Positions 25,901 to 35,710 of a DNA stretch of 64,000 nucleotides are shown in pieces. A program made the position numbers and the translations under genes. How positions within the stretch are numbered: the stretch's first letter is position 1; every line of letters begins with the position of its first letter. The notes under the pieces were generated by a model that did no database searches, had not been told where the DNA came from, and was given only the letters and a program-made list of their open reading frames with translations. The stretch comes from Streptomyces sp. KL109B. GTDB taxonomy: Bacteria; Actinomycetota; Actinomycetes; Streptomycetales; Streptomycetaceae. The stretch covers positions 1,116,001 to 1,180,000 of the forward strand of contig NZ_JASERL010000001.1 in assembly GCF_030766935.1 (NCBI RefSeq), written 5' to 3'.

Positions 25901-27993
25901 CACCAGGGCGCGACGGGGGCGCGTCGGGGACGCGGGATGCCGCCCTCCATGCGCTGCGTGGCCTCGTCATGGCGTCGACCGTGCGCATTCATCGCACGAG
26001 GGCCGGGTATGCAGCGGACGGACCCGAAAGCTTCGTCGGGAGCGGCTTTTTCGTCGCCCCGAACTGGGTGCTGACCTGCGCACACGTGGCGCGCGGCGGA
26101 GGAGGGGGCGAGCTGGCGGTGGCCTACGAGACCGGACCGGGACACGGCACCTCCCTCGTGCCGGCGGAGGTCGTCGCCACCCTCCCCGAGCACATCGAAC
26201 AGGCGATCCCCGGCAGCTGGCCCGCACCCGACCTCGCCCTCGTGCGGCTGCGCGAACCCGTCGACCACGAATGCGTCTACGTAGCCGAGCGGCCCGCCGC
26301 GTACTACAGCGAGGGGGAGGTCTTCTACGCCGGATGGACCGTCGTCGACGGACGGTTGTGCAGGCTCGACGGACCGATCGCCGTCAAGGGCACCATCGGT
26401 GACTGGTCGCCCGGGGTGCAGCTGCGCCTCGGCGAGAACGACCTCCCGTACGGGATCTCCGGAGGCCCCGTCGTCGACCCGGTGCGCGGCGAGGTCATCG
26501 GCGTACTGAAGTCGCGCGCGGATCACGGGCGGGGCGGCACGTCCATCGGGATCGAGCATCTGCGCACGCTGCCGGACCCGGTGCCGGGGCAGGCCGTGCG
26601 GGCCGAGCACGACGACCTCTACCAGGCCGTCTGCCACGCCCACGACCGCTACCACCGGGACCGCCAGCGGCAGTCCCACCCCGACCGCGACACGTGGGCC
26701 GATGTGCAGAGCCGGCTCGGCGCGCGGCCGGGCCGGACGCTCACCGCGGGCGAGCGCGTCCAGTTGCTCGGCCGCCTCGCCGACCTGCCGCCGCCGGTCA
26801 GCACCCGCAATCTGCTCGACATCCTGGACTCGCTCCCGGAGTTCGAGGGCAGCACCCCGTTGCCGTCCCCGCGCGGCTGGCGGGACGGGCTCGGGGCGCT
26901 GTACGAGGGCGCGAGCGACGACGGCGTGCGCGGGCTCGTGCTCGACTACGCGATGCGGGCCCTGTCGGCCGAGCGGCCGTTCGTCACGCCGGGCACGGCG
27001 GCCGCCGAGGAGGCCCTGTGGGACTGGGTGCGGCAGACCGCCGAGGGGTGGCTCGACACGGCACGCCGACGGCGCATCGAGAAGCAGCGCATCACGCGCC
27101 TCAAGGACCGCAGGCCGCCCGGCGCGCGCCCGGAGCGGACCGCGGACCGCGCGCCCCGCCCCTCCGCCCTCCTCGAACTCGTCGAGCGCGGCTGGGAGCG
27201 CGAGCACTGGGACTGGCAGCTGTACGTCACCAGGCCCGACGGCGCCCGCGACTGCGTGCGCCAGGAGGAGCGCACCCCGACCGAAGCGCTCGCCGAGCGG
27301 CTCGCCGCGCCCCTGGCGGAGGCCTTCCGGCAGTGCGACGAGCCGGACTGGCCCGCCGTGCTCCAGGTGGTGCTGCCGCACAACCGCCTCGACCTGCCGG
27401 TGGACGGCTGGCGGCTGCGGCCCGACGAACCGCCGCTCGGCGTGCGTGGCCCCGTCGTGCTGCGCTGCGGGGACCGGGACCGGCTGCCGGGGGAGCGCGG
27501 GTTCGTCGAGTTCGACCCGGGCTCGCCCGAGTGGGACGCGGACCGCGCCGACCGCTGGCGCTGGCTGCACGCGCACAGCGCCCGCGCGGAGATCCTCGAC
27601 TGCGACGACGGCGTGCCGAGGCCCGTACCGGAGAGCGGGGAGTTGCGAAATCTGTCGCCCGGATCCGTACCAGTGATGTGTCGCTACGGAGAGCACCGCT
27701 ACGAGGACGACACCGAGGCCCTGGCCCGGATACTGCTGGGCGGCTTCGGTGTGGCCCTGTGGCGCCGCGGCCCGGCCCGCTCGGCCGCGGTCTGCGGCGA
27801 GTTCCACCGGGGCGCCGCCGTCACGGTCGCGGACGCGCGCGGGGCGCGGCAACTCCCCGAGCGTGTCCACGAGTTGCGCCGCAAACTCGTGGCGAGCCGC
27901 ACGGAGGCGTACTGGGCCGACGGCATCGCCCTGTTCTACGACGACCCGAACCAGCCCCTGCCGGGCACCGGAGAACTCCTGGAGGCGCCGTGA
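25897..27993 (+). CDS. Trypsin-like protease fused to VMAP (vWA-MoxR-associated protein)
   Basis: A 698-residue protein. Residues ~25-220 are a trypsin-like serine protease with a full triad: H63 in LTCAHVA, D112 in PDLALVRL, and S188 in GISGGPVVD. Residues ~235-320 form a helical linker domain. The remainder (~380-698) matches VMAP-C, including DWQLYVTRPDGARD, PAVLQVVLPHNRLDLPVDGWR and CRYGEHRYEDDTEALARILLGGFGVALWRR. In ternary conflict systems VMAP couples an effector, here a protease, to MoxR and vWA partners encoded next. There is no signal peptide, so it acts in the cytoplasm. It overlaps the Trypco1 gene by four bases. Target proteins are unknown. Confidence 0.85.
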   Translation: MTPGRDGGASGTRDAALHALRGLVMASTVRIHRTRAGYAADGPESFVGSGFFVAPNWVLTCAHVARGGGGGELAVAYETGPGHGTSLVPAEVVATLPEHIEQAIPGSWPAPDLALVRLREPVDHECVYVAERPAAYYSEGEVFYAGWTVVDGRLCRLDGPIAVKGTIGDWSPGVQLRLGENDLPYGISGGPVVDPVRGEVIGVLKSRADHGRGGTSIGIEHLRTLPDPVPGQAVRAEHDDLYQAVCHAHDRYHRDRQRQSHPDRDTWADVQSRLGARPGRTLTAGERVQLLGRLADLPPPVSTRNLLDILDSLPEFEGSTPLPSPRGWRDGLGALYEGASDDGVRGLVLDYAMRALSAERPFVTPGTAAAEEALWDWVRQTAEGWLDTARRRRIEKQRITRLKDRRPPGARPERTADRAPRPSALLELVERGWEREHWDWQLYVTRPDGARDCVRQEERTPTEALAERLAAPLAEAFRQCDEPDWPAVLQVVLPHNRLDLPVDGWRLRPDEPPLGVRGPVVLRCGDRDRLPGERGFVEFDPGSPEWDADRADRWRWLHAHSARAEILDCDDGVPRPVPESGELRNLSPGSVPVMCRYGEHRYEDDTEALARILLGGFGVALWRRGPARSAAVCGEFHRGAAVTVADARGARQLPERVHELRRKLVASRTEAYWADGIALFYDDPNQPLPGTGELLEAP

Positions 27994-28168
27994 TGCCGTC
28001 GGGTATGCCCGCCGTGGCCCCCACGGCCGCCGCGGAGTCCTTCCGGTCACCTCTCCACGGGGCCCTTACCAGCGCCACGAAGCATCGATACCGTGAGGCA
28101 CGTCCCATCGCCTGCCCTGCTGGACGACGAGTGACGACTGGACGACGAGTGACGACGAGGACCGGATC

Positions 28169-29197
28169 ATGACCGAATCCAGTGAGTGGCTCATCTACCG
28201 TGGCGCCGGCGAACCCCACGAGGGCCTCGACCGCCTGCCCCCGCCGCCGCCCTGGCGCGACTTCTCGGGGCGACAGGGGCGGGAATCGGGCGCGGGCGAC
28301 GGCTCCGAGGACCGCAGGCTCGGCGCGAACCGGCACTTGGCGGAGCTGCACAGGCCCGGCGCCGAAGAGCTCGAAATGATCAACGCGGCGCTGTATCTGC
28401 GCCGCCCGCTGCTCGTCACGGGCAGCCCCGGCGCAGGAAAGAGCACCCTCGCGCACTCGGTGGCGTACGAGCTGGGTCTTGGCAACGTACTGCGCTGGTC
28501 CATCGTCAGCCGCTCCACGCTCCAGGACGGGCTCTACCACTACGACGCGATCGCCCGCCTCCAGGACGTGCAGATCGCGGCGCAGGGCGGGTTCGGGGCC
28601 GCGGCCGGGTCGCCGGGGGCCGTCGAGGGGATCGGGAGCTATATCCGGCTCGGGCCGCTCGGGACGGCGCTGCTGCCGTCGCCGACGCCGCGCGTGCTGC
28701 TGATCGACGAGCTCGACAAGAGCGACATCGACCTCCCGAACGACCTGCTGAACGTGCTGGAGGAGGGCGAGTTCGCGATCCCCGAGCTGGAGCGGGTCGC
28801 CGACCGCCTCCCCGAAGGGGAGGCCGAAGTGCTCACCGCCGACGGCGTCAAGGTGCGCGTCCGCGACGGCCGGGTGCGCTGCAACGCCTTCCCGTTCGTG
28901 GTCCTCACCAGCAACGGGGAGCGCGACTTCCCCGCCCCGCTGATGCGCCGCTGCATCCACCTGGAACTCGGCAGGCCCGACCACAACCGGCTCGCCACCT
29001 TCGTACGCGCCCACCTCGGCGACGAGGCGGCGCGCTCGGGCGACGACCTGATCAGCCGCTTCCTGGAGCGCTCCCGCAGCGAACTCCTCGCCGCCGACCA
29101 GCTGTTGAACGCGCTGTACCTCACCGACGCGGCCACCCCCACCAGCCGCGACCGGCTCGCCGACCTCCTGATCCAGCGACTCGACCGCCCGAGGTGA
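28169..29197 (+). CDS. MoxR-type AAA+ ATPase of ternary conflict system
   Basis: A 342-residue AAA+ ATPase. The first ~55 residues are Pro/Gly rich. Walker A is GSPGAGKST (85-93), Walker B is RVLLIDELDK (~173-182), and sensor 1 is VVLTSNGERDFP, followed by the arginine-finger region LMRRCIHLELGRP. This AAA_5/MoxR form sits between a VMAP and a vWA gene as in the classic three-part system, where ATP hydrolysis is thought to license effector activity. It starts 175 bases after the VMAP gene; that gap has the direct repeats GACGACGAGTGACGAC at 28129-28160. It is followed four bases later by the vWA gene. Confidence 0.88.
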   Translation: MTESSEWLIYRGAGEPHEGLDRLPPPPPWRDFSGRQGRESGAGDGSEDRRLGANRHLAELHRPGAEELEMINAALYLRRPLLVTGSPGAGKSTLAHSVAYELGLGNVLRWSIVSRSTLQDGLYHYDAIARLQDVQIAAQGGFGAAAGSPGAVEGIGSYIRLGPLGTALLPSPTPRVLLIDELDKSDIDLPNDLLNVLEEGEFAIPELERVADRLPEGEAEVLTADGVKVRVRDGRVRCNAFPFVVLTSNGERDFPAPLMRRCIHLELGRPDHNRLATFVRAHLGDEAARSGDDLISRFLERSRSELLAADQLLNALYLTDAATPTSRDRLADLLIQRLDRPR

Positions 29198-29201
29198 AGC
29201 G

Positions 29202-32200
29202 GTGACCCCCGACGCTACGGCGCGTCAGGGTCCCGGTTCGCCCTCGGAACCCGGACGCCAGGGCGGCGACCCTGTCGCCGAACTCATCACCAGGCTGCGG
29301 CAGATCGGGCTCGACCCCGACGCCGAAGGCCTGTGCGACGCCCTGTGGCTGGCGCGGTACGCCCGCGCGGCGCGCGCCGCGGACGAGGAGGAGCCCGCGC
29401 CCGGCGAGCGGCCCACCCGCGAAGGGGCGCGGCCGACGCCGTCGCCGGTCACCCCGCACACCGAGCCGCCGGAGCCCGCGACCGAGCCGCCGACGCCGCG
29501 ACCGCGCGGCGAGGGCGCCGACCGTCGGGTCGCCCTGTACCCGGTGCCGCGCTCCGGCCAGGACCGACCGCGCGCCGGTGGCCGCGCCGCCCCGCTCCCC
29601 ATCGGCGTCCCCGCCGCGCCCGCGTTCCCCGCCCCGCTCGAACTCCAGCGCGCGCTGCGGCCGTTGCAGGGCTACCGCAGCGCCGCCCCGCCGCTGCGCA
29701 AGGTGCTCGACGAGACGGCGACCGCGGAGCGCACCGCCCGCGCGGGCGGCCTCGTGCTGCCCGTGTTCCGCGCGGTGACCCGCGCCGACGCCCGGCTGCA
29801 CCTCGTCATGGACGCCTCCTCGTCGATGCGCGTGTGGGACCGGATGTTCGCGGAACTGGAGCAGGTCTTCGGCCAGTTGGGCGCCTTCTGGGACATCCAG
29901 GTCAGCTATCTGCACGAGGGCCCGGACGCCGAGGCCGCCGTCAGCCGCAGCCCCGAGCTGTACGCGGCGCCCCTGCACTCGACCGACCGGCTCAGCGACC
30001 CCTCGGGCCGCCAGGTCGCCGTCCTCGTCAGCGACTGCGCGGGCCCGCTGTGGCGCAGCGGCCGGGCCCACCGCCTGCTGCACCAACTGGCCAGGCAGGC
30101 CCCCGCCGCCGTGCTCCAGCCACTGCCGCAGCGCATGTGGAACCGGACCCGGCTCCCGGTCTCGTACGGGGAGTTGAGCCGCGGCGACGCCGTGGGCGGG
30201 GCCGCCGCGCTGCGCGTGCGCACGGCGTCCGGGCCCCCGGCGCAGGCCCGCGCGGGCGCCCTCCCGGTGCCCGTCCTGCCGCCGGAGCCGGTGGCGCTCG
30301 GCGCGTGGGCGCGGCTGCTCTCGGGGGCCGGGGCGGGGCCCGTCTCGGGGGCCGTCGGCTGGGTCAGGGCGGACCAGCGGCAGGCGCCCGTGGGGCGGCA
30401 GGCGCAGCGGCCCTCCGTGCTCGAACTCGTCTCCCGGTTCCGCTCCACGGCCTCTCCGGACGCGGGACGGCTCGCCGGATTCCTGGCGGCCGCCCCGCTG
30501 TGCCTGCCGGTGATGCAGCTGGTGCAGCGGACCATGCTGCCCGGCTCAGGCCCGTCCGAACTGGCCGAGGTGCTGCTCAGCGGGCTGCTCACGCGCGCCA
30601 AGGAGGACCACGGGGACGGCGGCGGCGACGGCGTCCAGTGGTACGAGTTCGCGCCGGGCGTGCAAGAAGCGCTGCTCGGGCCGCTCGGCAGGGACGAGGC
30701 CGTGCTCGTACTCAAGCACTGCTCGGAGTACATCGAGGCCCGCTTCGGCAAGGGCGGCCCCAACTTCCCGGCCCTCGCGCTCGCCCAGCTCGGCGACGGC
30801 GACAGCGGCGGTGAAGGCGGCGCGGGAAGCGGCGGAGGAGGCGCGGGAGGGGCCGGCGGCCCGGGGCGCCCGTCCGGCTCCGGATACCGGTCCGCGCACG
30901 GCGTCGGCGGCGAGAACGGGGAGCACAGCGCCGAGGACCTCGTGCCGCAGCCCTTCGCCGAGGTCGCCGCCAGGGTCCTGGAGCGCTTCATGCCGCTGCC
31001 GGAACAGTTCGCCCAGTACGGGGCCGGGGGCCACGACGGACCGCAGGAGGCGCCGCCCGCGCACTCCGCCGTCACCCGCGCCCGCGAGCTCGCCGCGCGC
31101 TTCGACGGGGCGGGCATGGTGCAGGACCTCATCGACGCCGTGCAGCTGCTGCGCGGCGCCACCGAACACGAGCCGCAGGCGGACCGGAACTTCGAGCTGT
31201 GGGCCGAGTACGCGCACTGCGTGCTGCGCCTGTGGGAGGTGCAGGGCGGCGCCGAGCTCTTGCGCGAGGCGGAGCGGGCGGCGGAGCGCGCCTCCGCGCA
31301 CCCGCACGCGCTGCGCGAACGGGCCGTCCTCGCGCGCGTGCTGAGCACCGCCGCCACCGACCGCAGGCGGCGCGGCGACCGGCGCGGCGCCCTCGAACTG
31401 CTGCAACGGGCCGACCGGGAGTACGCGGTGGCGTGCTCCGCGCCCGACCTGGAGGAACAGGAGGCGCTGCGCCTCACGCTGGAGCGGGTCGGCGCCCTGG
31501 AGGCGCAGTGGCGGCTCGGCGGCGACAGCGCGCTGCTCCAGGGAGCCGTCGGCATGCTGGAGGCGTTCGTCGACGCCTGGCCGGGACACCGCCATCCGCC
31601 CGAACTGCCGCTCGCCCACGGCCGGATACTGCTGCGGCTGTCCGGCGTGACCTCCGACCGCGAACAGGCCCGCCGGTACGCGGAGCAGAGCGCGCAGTCC
31701 CTGCGCGAGGGCCTCGACGGCGACCCGGAGGCCATCGCCGCCCTGCCGAGGGACCGGATCGCCCTCGACCTGGTGGACGCCCTCCTCGCGGCGGGCGGCG
31801 CCCTGGACGAGGCGCAGGCGCGCGTCGAGGCGACGCTGCCGCTCGCCACGGAACAGGCCACCCGGGCCGCCCTGCTGGTGCGCACCGGGCGCATCCACGT
31901 GGCGCGCTTCGAGGAGACCGGCGATCCGGGCGAACTCCAGGAAGCGGCAAGGAACTTCGGCAACGCCGCCGACCGCCTGCCACGGGAGACCCCGGCCCAC
32001 GTCGACGTACTCGCCGAATGGGGCGCTGCCCTGCTGCGCCGCGCCGAACTGGAGCCGGGAAACCGGGCCCAGCAGTACGTCTCCCGCGCCATCCGGATCC
32101 TCCGCGACTGCCGCGCCGAGACCCCCGCGGGCAGCCCCGGGCTGGCCGGCCGGCTGCTGCTCCTGGGCCGCGCGCTGATGCTCCGCTACCGCGCGCGTGC

Positions 32201-32624
32201 CGACCGCGTCGACCTGCGGGAGGCCGAGCACATCCTCGGGCTCGCCGCGGCCGAGGCCGACGACCCGCTGCTCGCGGCGCGGTGCTGGCTGGATCTCGGC
32301 GAGGTGCAGTACGAGGCGTACCGGAGCCTCGGCCGCCCCGCCCGCCTCGACGAGGCCGTGGAGACGTTCCGGGCGGCGGCCGACTGCGCACGCGAGGCCG
32401 CGGAGGAGGCGGAGACCGGCGGGCGGCGCCAGGAAGCGGTGGAACTCGGCGCGCGGGCACAGCACTGGCGGGGCATGTCCTACGAGGCCGCGGCCCGCCC
32501 GAGGGCCGCCCGCGAGGCATACCGTGCGGCACGCGCGGGATGGTCGATGCTGCCGGAGGGCAGCCTGAGTACAGGAACGCCGACGGCTCGGGACACGGCA
32601 GAGCGTCTGGCCGCGCTGGAGTGA
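29202..32624 (+). CDS. vWA-like protein with TPR tail (SAV_2336-type N-terminus)
   Basis: A 1140-residue multidomain protein. A Pro/Glu-rich lead is followed by a vWA-like domain whose MIDAS sequence is LHLVMDASSSM (D204, with S206 and S208), and a later strand VAVLVSDCAGPLW. A helical domain and a Gly/Ser linker (~533-562) come next. From ~620 to the end there are TPR-like helical repeats (ELWAEYAHCVLRLWEVQGG, RLLLLGRALMLRYRARAD). The vWA part is the third member of the VMAP-MoxR-vWA set and probably scaffolds assembly. GTG 29202 has GAGGTGA upstream, directly after the MoxR stop. Confidence 0.85.
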   Translation: MTPDATARQGPGSPSEPGRQGGDPVAELITRLRQIGLDPDAEGLCDALWLARYARAARAADEEEPAPGERPTREGARPTPSPVTPHTEPPEPATEPPTPRPRGEGADRRVALYPVPRSGQDRPRAGGRAAPLPIGVPAAPAFPAPLELQRALRPLQGYRSAAPPLRKVLDETATAERTARAGGLVLPVFRAVTRADARLHLVMDASSSMRVWDRMFAELEQVFGQLGAFWDIQVSYLHEGPDAEAAVSRSPELYAAPLHSTDRLSDPSGRQVAVLVSDCAGPLWRSGRAHRLLHQLARQAPAAVLQPLPQRMWNRTRLPVSYGELSRGDAVGGAAALRVRTASGPPAQARAGALPVPVLPPEPVALGAWARLLSGAGAGPVSGAVGWVRADQRQAPVGRQAQRPSVLELVSRFRSTASPDAGRLAGFLAAAPLCLPVMQLVQRTMLPGSGPSELAEVLLSGLLTRAKEDHGDGGGDGVQWYEFAPGVQEALLGPLGRDEAVLVLKHCSEYIEARFGKGGPNFPALALAQLGDGDSGGEGGAGSGGGGAGGAGGPGRPSGSGYRSAHGVGGENGEHSAEDLVPQPFAEVAARVLERFMPLPEQFAQYGAGGHDGPQEAPPAHSAVTRARELAARFDGAGMVQDLIDAVQLLRGATEHEPQADRNFELWAEYAHCVLRLWEVQGGAELLREAERAAERASAHPHALRERAVLARVLSTAATDRRRRGDRRGALELLQRADREYAVACSAPDLEEQEALRLTLERVGALEAQWRLGGDSALLQGAVGMLEAFVDAWPGHRHPPELPLAHGRILLRLSGVTSDREQARRYAEQSAQSLREGLDGDPEAIAALPRDRIALDLVDALLAAGGALDEAQARVEATLPLATEQATRAALLVRTGRIHVARFEETGDPGELQEAARNFGNAADRLPRETPAHVDVLAEWGAALLRRAELEPGNRAQQYVSRAIRILRDCRAETPAGSPGLAGRLLLLGRALMLRYRARADRVDLREAEHILGLAAAEADDPLLAARCWLDLGEVQYEAYRSLGRPARLDEAVETFRAAADCAREAAEEAETGGRRQEAVELGARAQHWRGMSYEAAARPRAAREAYRAARAGWSMLPEGSLSTGTPTARDTAERLAALE

Positions 32625-32664
32625 CTGGAGTGAGCGGTCGGCGAAGGGACGCGAGGGGGACACG

Positions 32665-32916
32665 GTGAACGCACACGACGAACCGCGAGACGCCACAGGG
32701 GAGCCGGCAGGGCCTCCGGAAGGGCCTCCGGAAGGGGCTCCAGAAGGGGCTTCAGACGGGGCTCCAGGAGGGCCGCTGCCCGACCTGACGACGCTGGCCC
32801 TGAAGGACCTGACGGCTGTCGAACACCCCGTACTGCGCGAGGTGTTGGGCGAGCTGCGGGAGCGGGTCGAGCGGCCCGGCGAGACGCTCTGGGGATTCAA
32901 CAGCTCCTTCGGCTGA
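32665..32916 (+). CDS. fxsA: FxSxx-type ribosomal peptide precursor
   Basis: An 83-residue precursor of a cyclophane-containing RiPP. The leader has a low-complexity Pro/Gly/Glu part (13-38) and a helical recognition part (LTTLALKDLTAVEHPVLREVLGELRERVERPGE). The core at the C-terminus is WGFNSSFG. F78-N79-S80 is the F-x-S motif in which Fxs maturases join the Phe ring to the Ser beta-carbon. The family is named for ending F-x-S-x-x; here three residues (S, F, G) follow the motif, one more than usual. GTG 32665 follows GAGGGGG. It lies directly before the radical-SAM maturase. Confidence 0.87.
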   Translation: MNAHDEPRDATGEPAGPPEGPPEGAPEGASDGAPGGPLPDLTTLALKDLTAVEHPVLREVLGELRERVERPGETLWGFNSSFG

Positions 32917-33095
32917 CCCACCACGAAACCGGCCGAACGCGCCGCGCAGGCCGGGAGCCGGGCTGCGCGGTTTCGGTCGCGTGCTCAACCGAATCGGACA
33001 GTTCGAACGCACCGTGTTTGCGGCCGCCACCACGACGGTAAGCGGTCCTCTGCGAACGCGGTCGTGACACGTGCGTACGACATGGGGGTGCAGGT

Positions 33096-34286
33096 GTGTC
33101 GGAAGAGGCCGCTCCCCACCCAGTGCCCGAACCGCCGTTCCCCTTCCGGCAGTTCATCGTCAAGGTGCACGGCCGCTGCAACCTCGCCTGCACCTACTGC
33201 TACCTCTACGAGGGCCCGGACCACACCTGGCGGACCCGGCCCGCCGCCGCGTCCGCCGAGGTCCTCGACCGCACCGCGACCCGCATCGCCGAGCACGCCC
33301 GCGCCCACGGGCTGAGCGCGCTCTCGCTGGTGCTGCACGGCGGGGAGCCGCTGCTGGCCGGGGCCGCCGCGCTCGGCGCCTTCGCCGACCTGGTGCGCGA
33401 GCGCGTGCCCGCCGGATGCACGGTCCGCGCCACCGTCCAGACCAACGCCACCCTGCTGACCGAGGACCGCCTCGCGACCCTCGCCCGGCACGACGTGAGC
33501 GTCGGTATCAGCCTCGACGGCGGCACCCCGGCCGGAAACGCGCGCCGCGTCGACCACGCGGGCCGCCCGTCCTGGCCCGCCGCCGCGCGCGGCGCCCGAC
33601 TGACCGCCGAGCGCTTCCCGGACTCGTACGCGGGCGTCCTCACGGTCGTCGACCCCGAACAGGACCCGGTGGAGACGTACGACTCCCTGCTGGCCCTCGG
33701 CTCGCCCGCCCTCGACCTGCTCCTCCCGCACGGCAACTGGTCGAACCCGCCGCCCCATTGGGACCCGACGGGCACGGTGTACGGGCAGTGGCTGTGCGAC
33801 GTCTTCGACCGCTGGTGGGAGGCCGGGCGCCGGGCCACCCGGGTCCGTCTCTTCGAGGAGTGCATCGCGCTGCTCGCGGGCCTTCCCGCGGCCACGGAGT
33901 CGCTGGGCCTCGCGCCCTTCGACGCCGTGGTCGTCGAGACGGACGGCTCGATCGAGCAGGCGGACTCCCTGAAGTCGGCCTACGAGGGCGCGGCCGCGAC
34001 CGGCCTCGACGTCTTCCGCCACACCTTCGACGAAGCCCTCGGACACCCGGGGGTGATCGCCCGGCAGACGGCCGTCAAGGCGCTGTCCGGGCAGTGCGGG
34101 GTCTGCCCCCTGCTGACGGTCTGCGGGGGCGGCCAGTACGCCCATCGCTACCGGGCGGACAGCGGCTTCGAAAACCCCTCCGTGTACTGCGCCGACCTTC
34201 AGCGGTTCATCCGTCATGTGGCCGCGCGGATCGCGGGGCAGGCCGCTGCCGCCGCCCCGGCCCCTGGCGAAAGGAGCACGCCGTGA
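33096..34286 (+). CDS. fxsB: Radical SAM cyclophane maturase, FxsB family
   Basis: A 396-residue radical SAM/SPASM peptide maturase. The [4Fe-4S] cluster motif is CNLACTYCYLYEG (C28, C32, C35), the GGEP SAM-binding motif is in LVLHGGEPLL, and the auxiliary-cluster region is CGVCPLLTVCGGGQYAHRY...C near the C-terminus. It is predicted to abstract a Ser/Asn beta hydrogen in FxsA and close an aryl-to-Cbeta bond with the Phe. GTG 33096 follows GGGGGTG. The stop overlaps the hydroxylase start (GTGA), which couples the two modifying enzymes. Family chemistry is established for relatives; this pair is untested. Confidence 0.9.
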   Translation: MSEEAAPHPVPEPPFPFRQFIVKVHGRCNLACTYCYLYEGPDHTWRTRPAAASAEVLDRTATRIAEHARAHGLSALSLVLHGGEPLLAGAAALGAFADLVRERVPAGCTVRATVQTNATLLTEDRLATLARHDVSVGISLDGGTPAGNARRVDHAGRPSWPAAARGARLTAERFPDSYAGVLTVVDPEQDPVETYDSLLALGSPALDLLLPHGNWSNPPPHWDPTGTVYGQWLCDVFDRWWEAGRRATRVRLFEECIALLAGLPAATESLGLAPFDAVVVETDGSIEQADSLKSAYEGAAATGLDVFRHTFDEALGHPGVIARQTAVKALSGQCGVCPLLTVCGGGQYAHRYRADSGFENPSVYCADLQRFIRHVAARIAGQAAAAAPAPGERSTP

Positions 34287-35710
34287 CGCTCTCGGAGGTC
34301 CCGGACCGGGCCCTCGACGAACTCGGCCGGACCGAAGGCGGCCCGGACACGCTCGCGTTCCTCGTCCGCGACCAGGACACCCGCCGGCTGCTGCTGCTCC
34401 GCGCCCTCCTCGACGCGGCGGACGCGGCGGACCCAGCCGTGTGCTCCCCGGACCAGCGGGCGCGCCTGAAGGACGACTGGGCGCTGCTGGCCGCGTCGGA
34501 GGACGCGCCGCGCCCGCCCGGGCACCCGGCCGCGTCCCCCGCCAGGGACCGGGTCCACTACCCGCTCACCGGACCGTGGGCCCTGAGCTGCCTGCGCGGC
34601 CTCGACCGGGCTCCGGGGCCCGCCGACCCGGCCGAGGCGCGTCAACTGGCCCTTGCCCTCGGTCACTTCGGCGCCCTCGCCACGGTGTCCGCCGCACGCG
34701 CCGGACTGTCCTTCACGACACGCCTGACCGCCCACGACGGGACGCTGAACCTCCCGTCCCTCGGCAGCCTGCGCGCCGCCCCGACCGGCGACGTACCGGT
34801 CGAAGTCACCGCCACTGCCGGTCGGTTGACGTTCCATCAGGAAGAGGAGGCCGACGTCGTCGTCTTCCTGGAGCGCGGCTTCGGGGCCTGGTCGGGGGCG
34901 CGCGCCTGGACACCCGCGCACGCGCTGCCCGGACTGACCCCCGGGGCCGCGCCCATGCCCCTGGACGACCTCGACCCGTACCGCGCGGACCCCGCGCCCC
35001 ACCGCCCCGCCCAGAGCGGCCCGACGACGCTGGACGACGCCGAACGCAAGCGCTGGCTGACGGCCTGGTCGGGCACCGCGGCGGCGCTGCGCACGGGCGG
35101 CGAGCACCGGCTGACGGAGGCGCTCGCGCTCCTGAGGTGCCTGGTCCCCCTCGAAATGCCCCCGGGCGCACGCGGGCACGGCGGGTGCAGCGCCACGCGC
35201 CGTGAGGCGTTCGGCGCCCTGCTGAGCAGCACCCCGCCCTCGCCCGCCGCCTTCGCGGCCACCCTCGTCCACGAACTCCAGCACGCGAAGCTCGCCGCCC
35301 TCAGCGACGCCCTGGTGCTCCACCAAAGCGACCCCGAAGCCCGCTACTTCGCCCCCTGGCGCCCCGACCCACGGCCGTACGACGGACTCCTGCAAGGCGC
35401 CTACGCACATCTCGCACTGGCCGACTTCTTCCAGCGCCGCGCGCTCACCCCGGCCTCCCGGGGCGAACCCGCCTGGACCCAGCACAGCCGCTACCGCGCC
35501 CAAGTGGGGGCCGTGCTGCCGGTGCTCGTCGGATCCCCGCACCTCACCGTGCGCGGGCGCCGGTTCGTCGACCAGATGGTCGTCGCGTACGAACGGATGG
35601 CCGCGCACCCCGCGCCACGTGGGCATACGGCGCGCGCCGAGGCCTATGTGGACGCCGCGCGCGCCCTGTGGCGTCAGCGTCAGTCTTCGGCCACCCGGCC
35701 AAATGAGTGA
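34283..35710 (+). CDS. HExxH-motif protein, predicted 2-oxoglutarate-dependent peptide beta-hydroxylase
   Basis: A 475-residue protein partnered with FxsB. The motif LVHELQHAKLAAL places H330 and H334 in an HExxH metal site with E331. A downstream segment PDPRPYDGLLQGAYAHLALADFFQRR matches the conserved second block of FxsB-linked HExxH proteins. Such proteins were long annotated as putative peptidases but are now described as alpha-ketoglutarate-dependent peptide beta-hydroxylases. It would therefore hydroxylate the FxsA core. AAAGGAG precedes GTG 34283, overlapping fxsB by four bases. The hydroxylase role is family inference; a protease role is the alternative. Confidence 0.75.
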   Translation: MTLSEVPDRALDELGRTEGGPDTLAFLVRDQDTRRLLLLRALLDAADAADPAVCSPDQRARLKDDWALLAASEDAPRPPGHPAASPARDRVHYPLTGPWALSCLRGLDRAPGPADPAEARQLALALGHFGALATVSAARAGLSFTTRLTAHDGTLNLPSLGSLRAAPTGDVPVEVTATAGRLTFHQEEEADVVVFLERGFGAWSGARAWTPAHALPGLTPGAAPMPLDDLDPYRADPAPHRPAQSGPTTLDDAERKRWLTAWSGTAAALRTGGEHRLTEALALLRCLVPLEMPPGARGHGGCSATRREAFGALLSSTPPSPAAFAATLVHELQHAKLAALSDALVLHQSDPEARYFAPWRPDPRPYDGLLQGAYAHLALADFFQRRALTPASRGEPAWTQHSRYRAQVGAVLPVLVGSPHLTVRGRRFVDQMVVAYERMAAHPAPRGHTARAEAYVDAARALWRQRQSSATRPNE

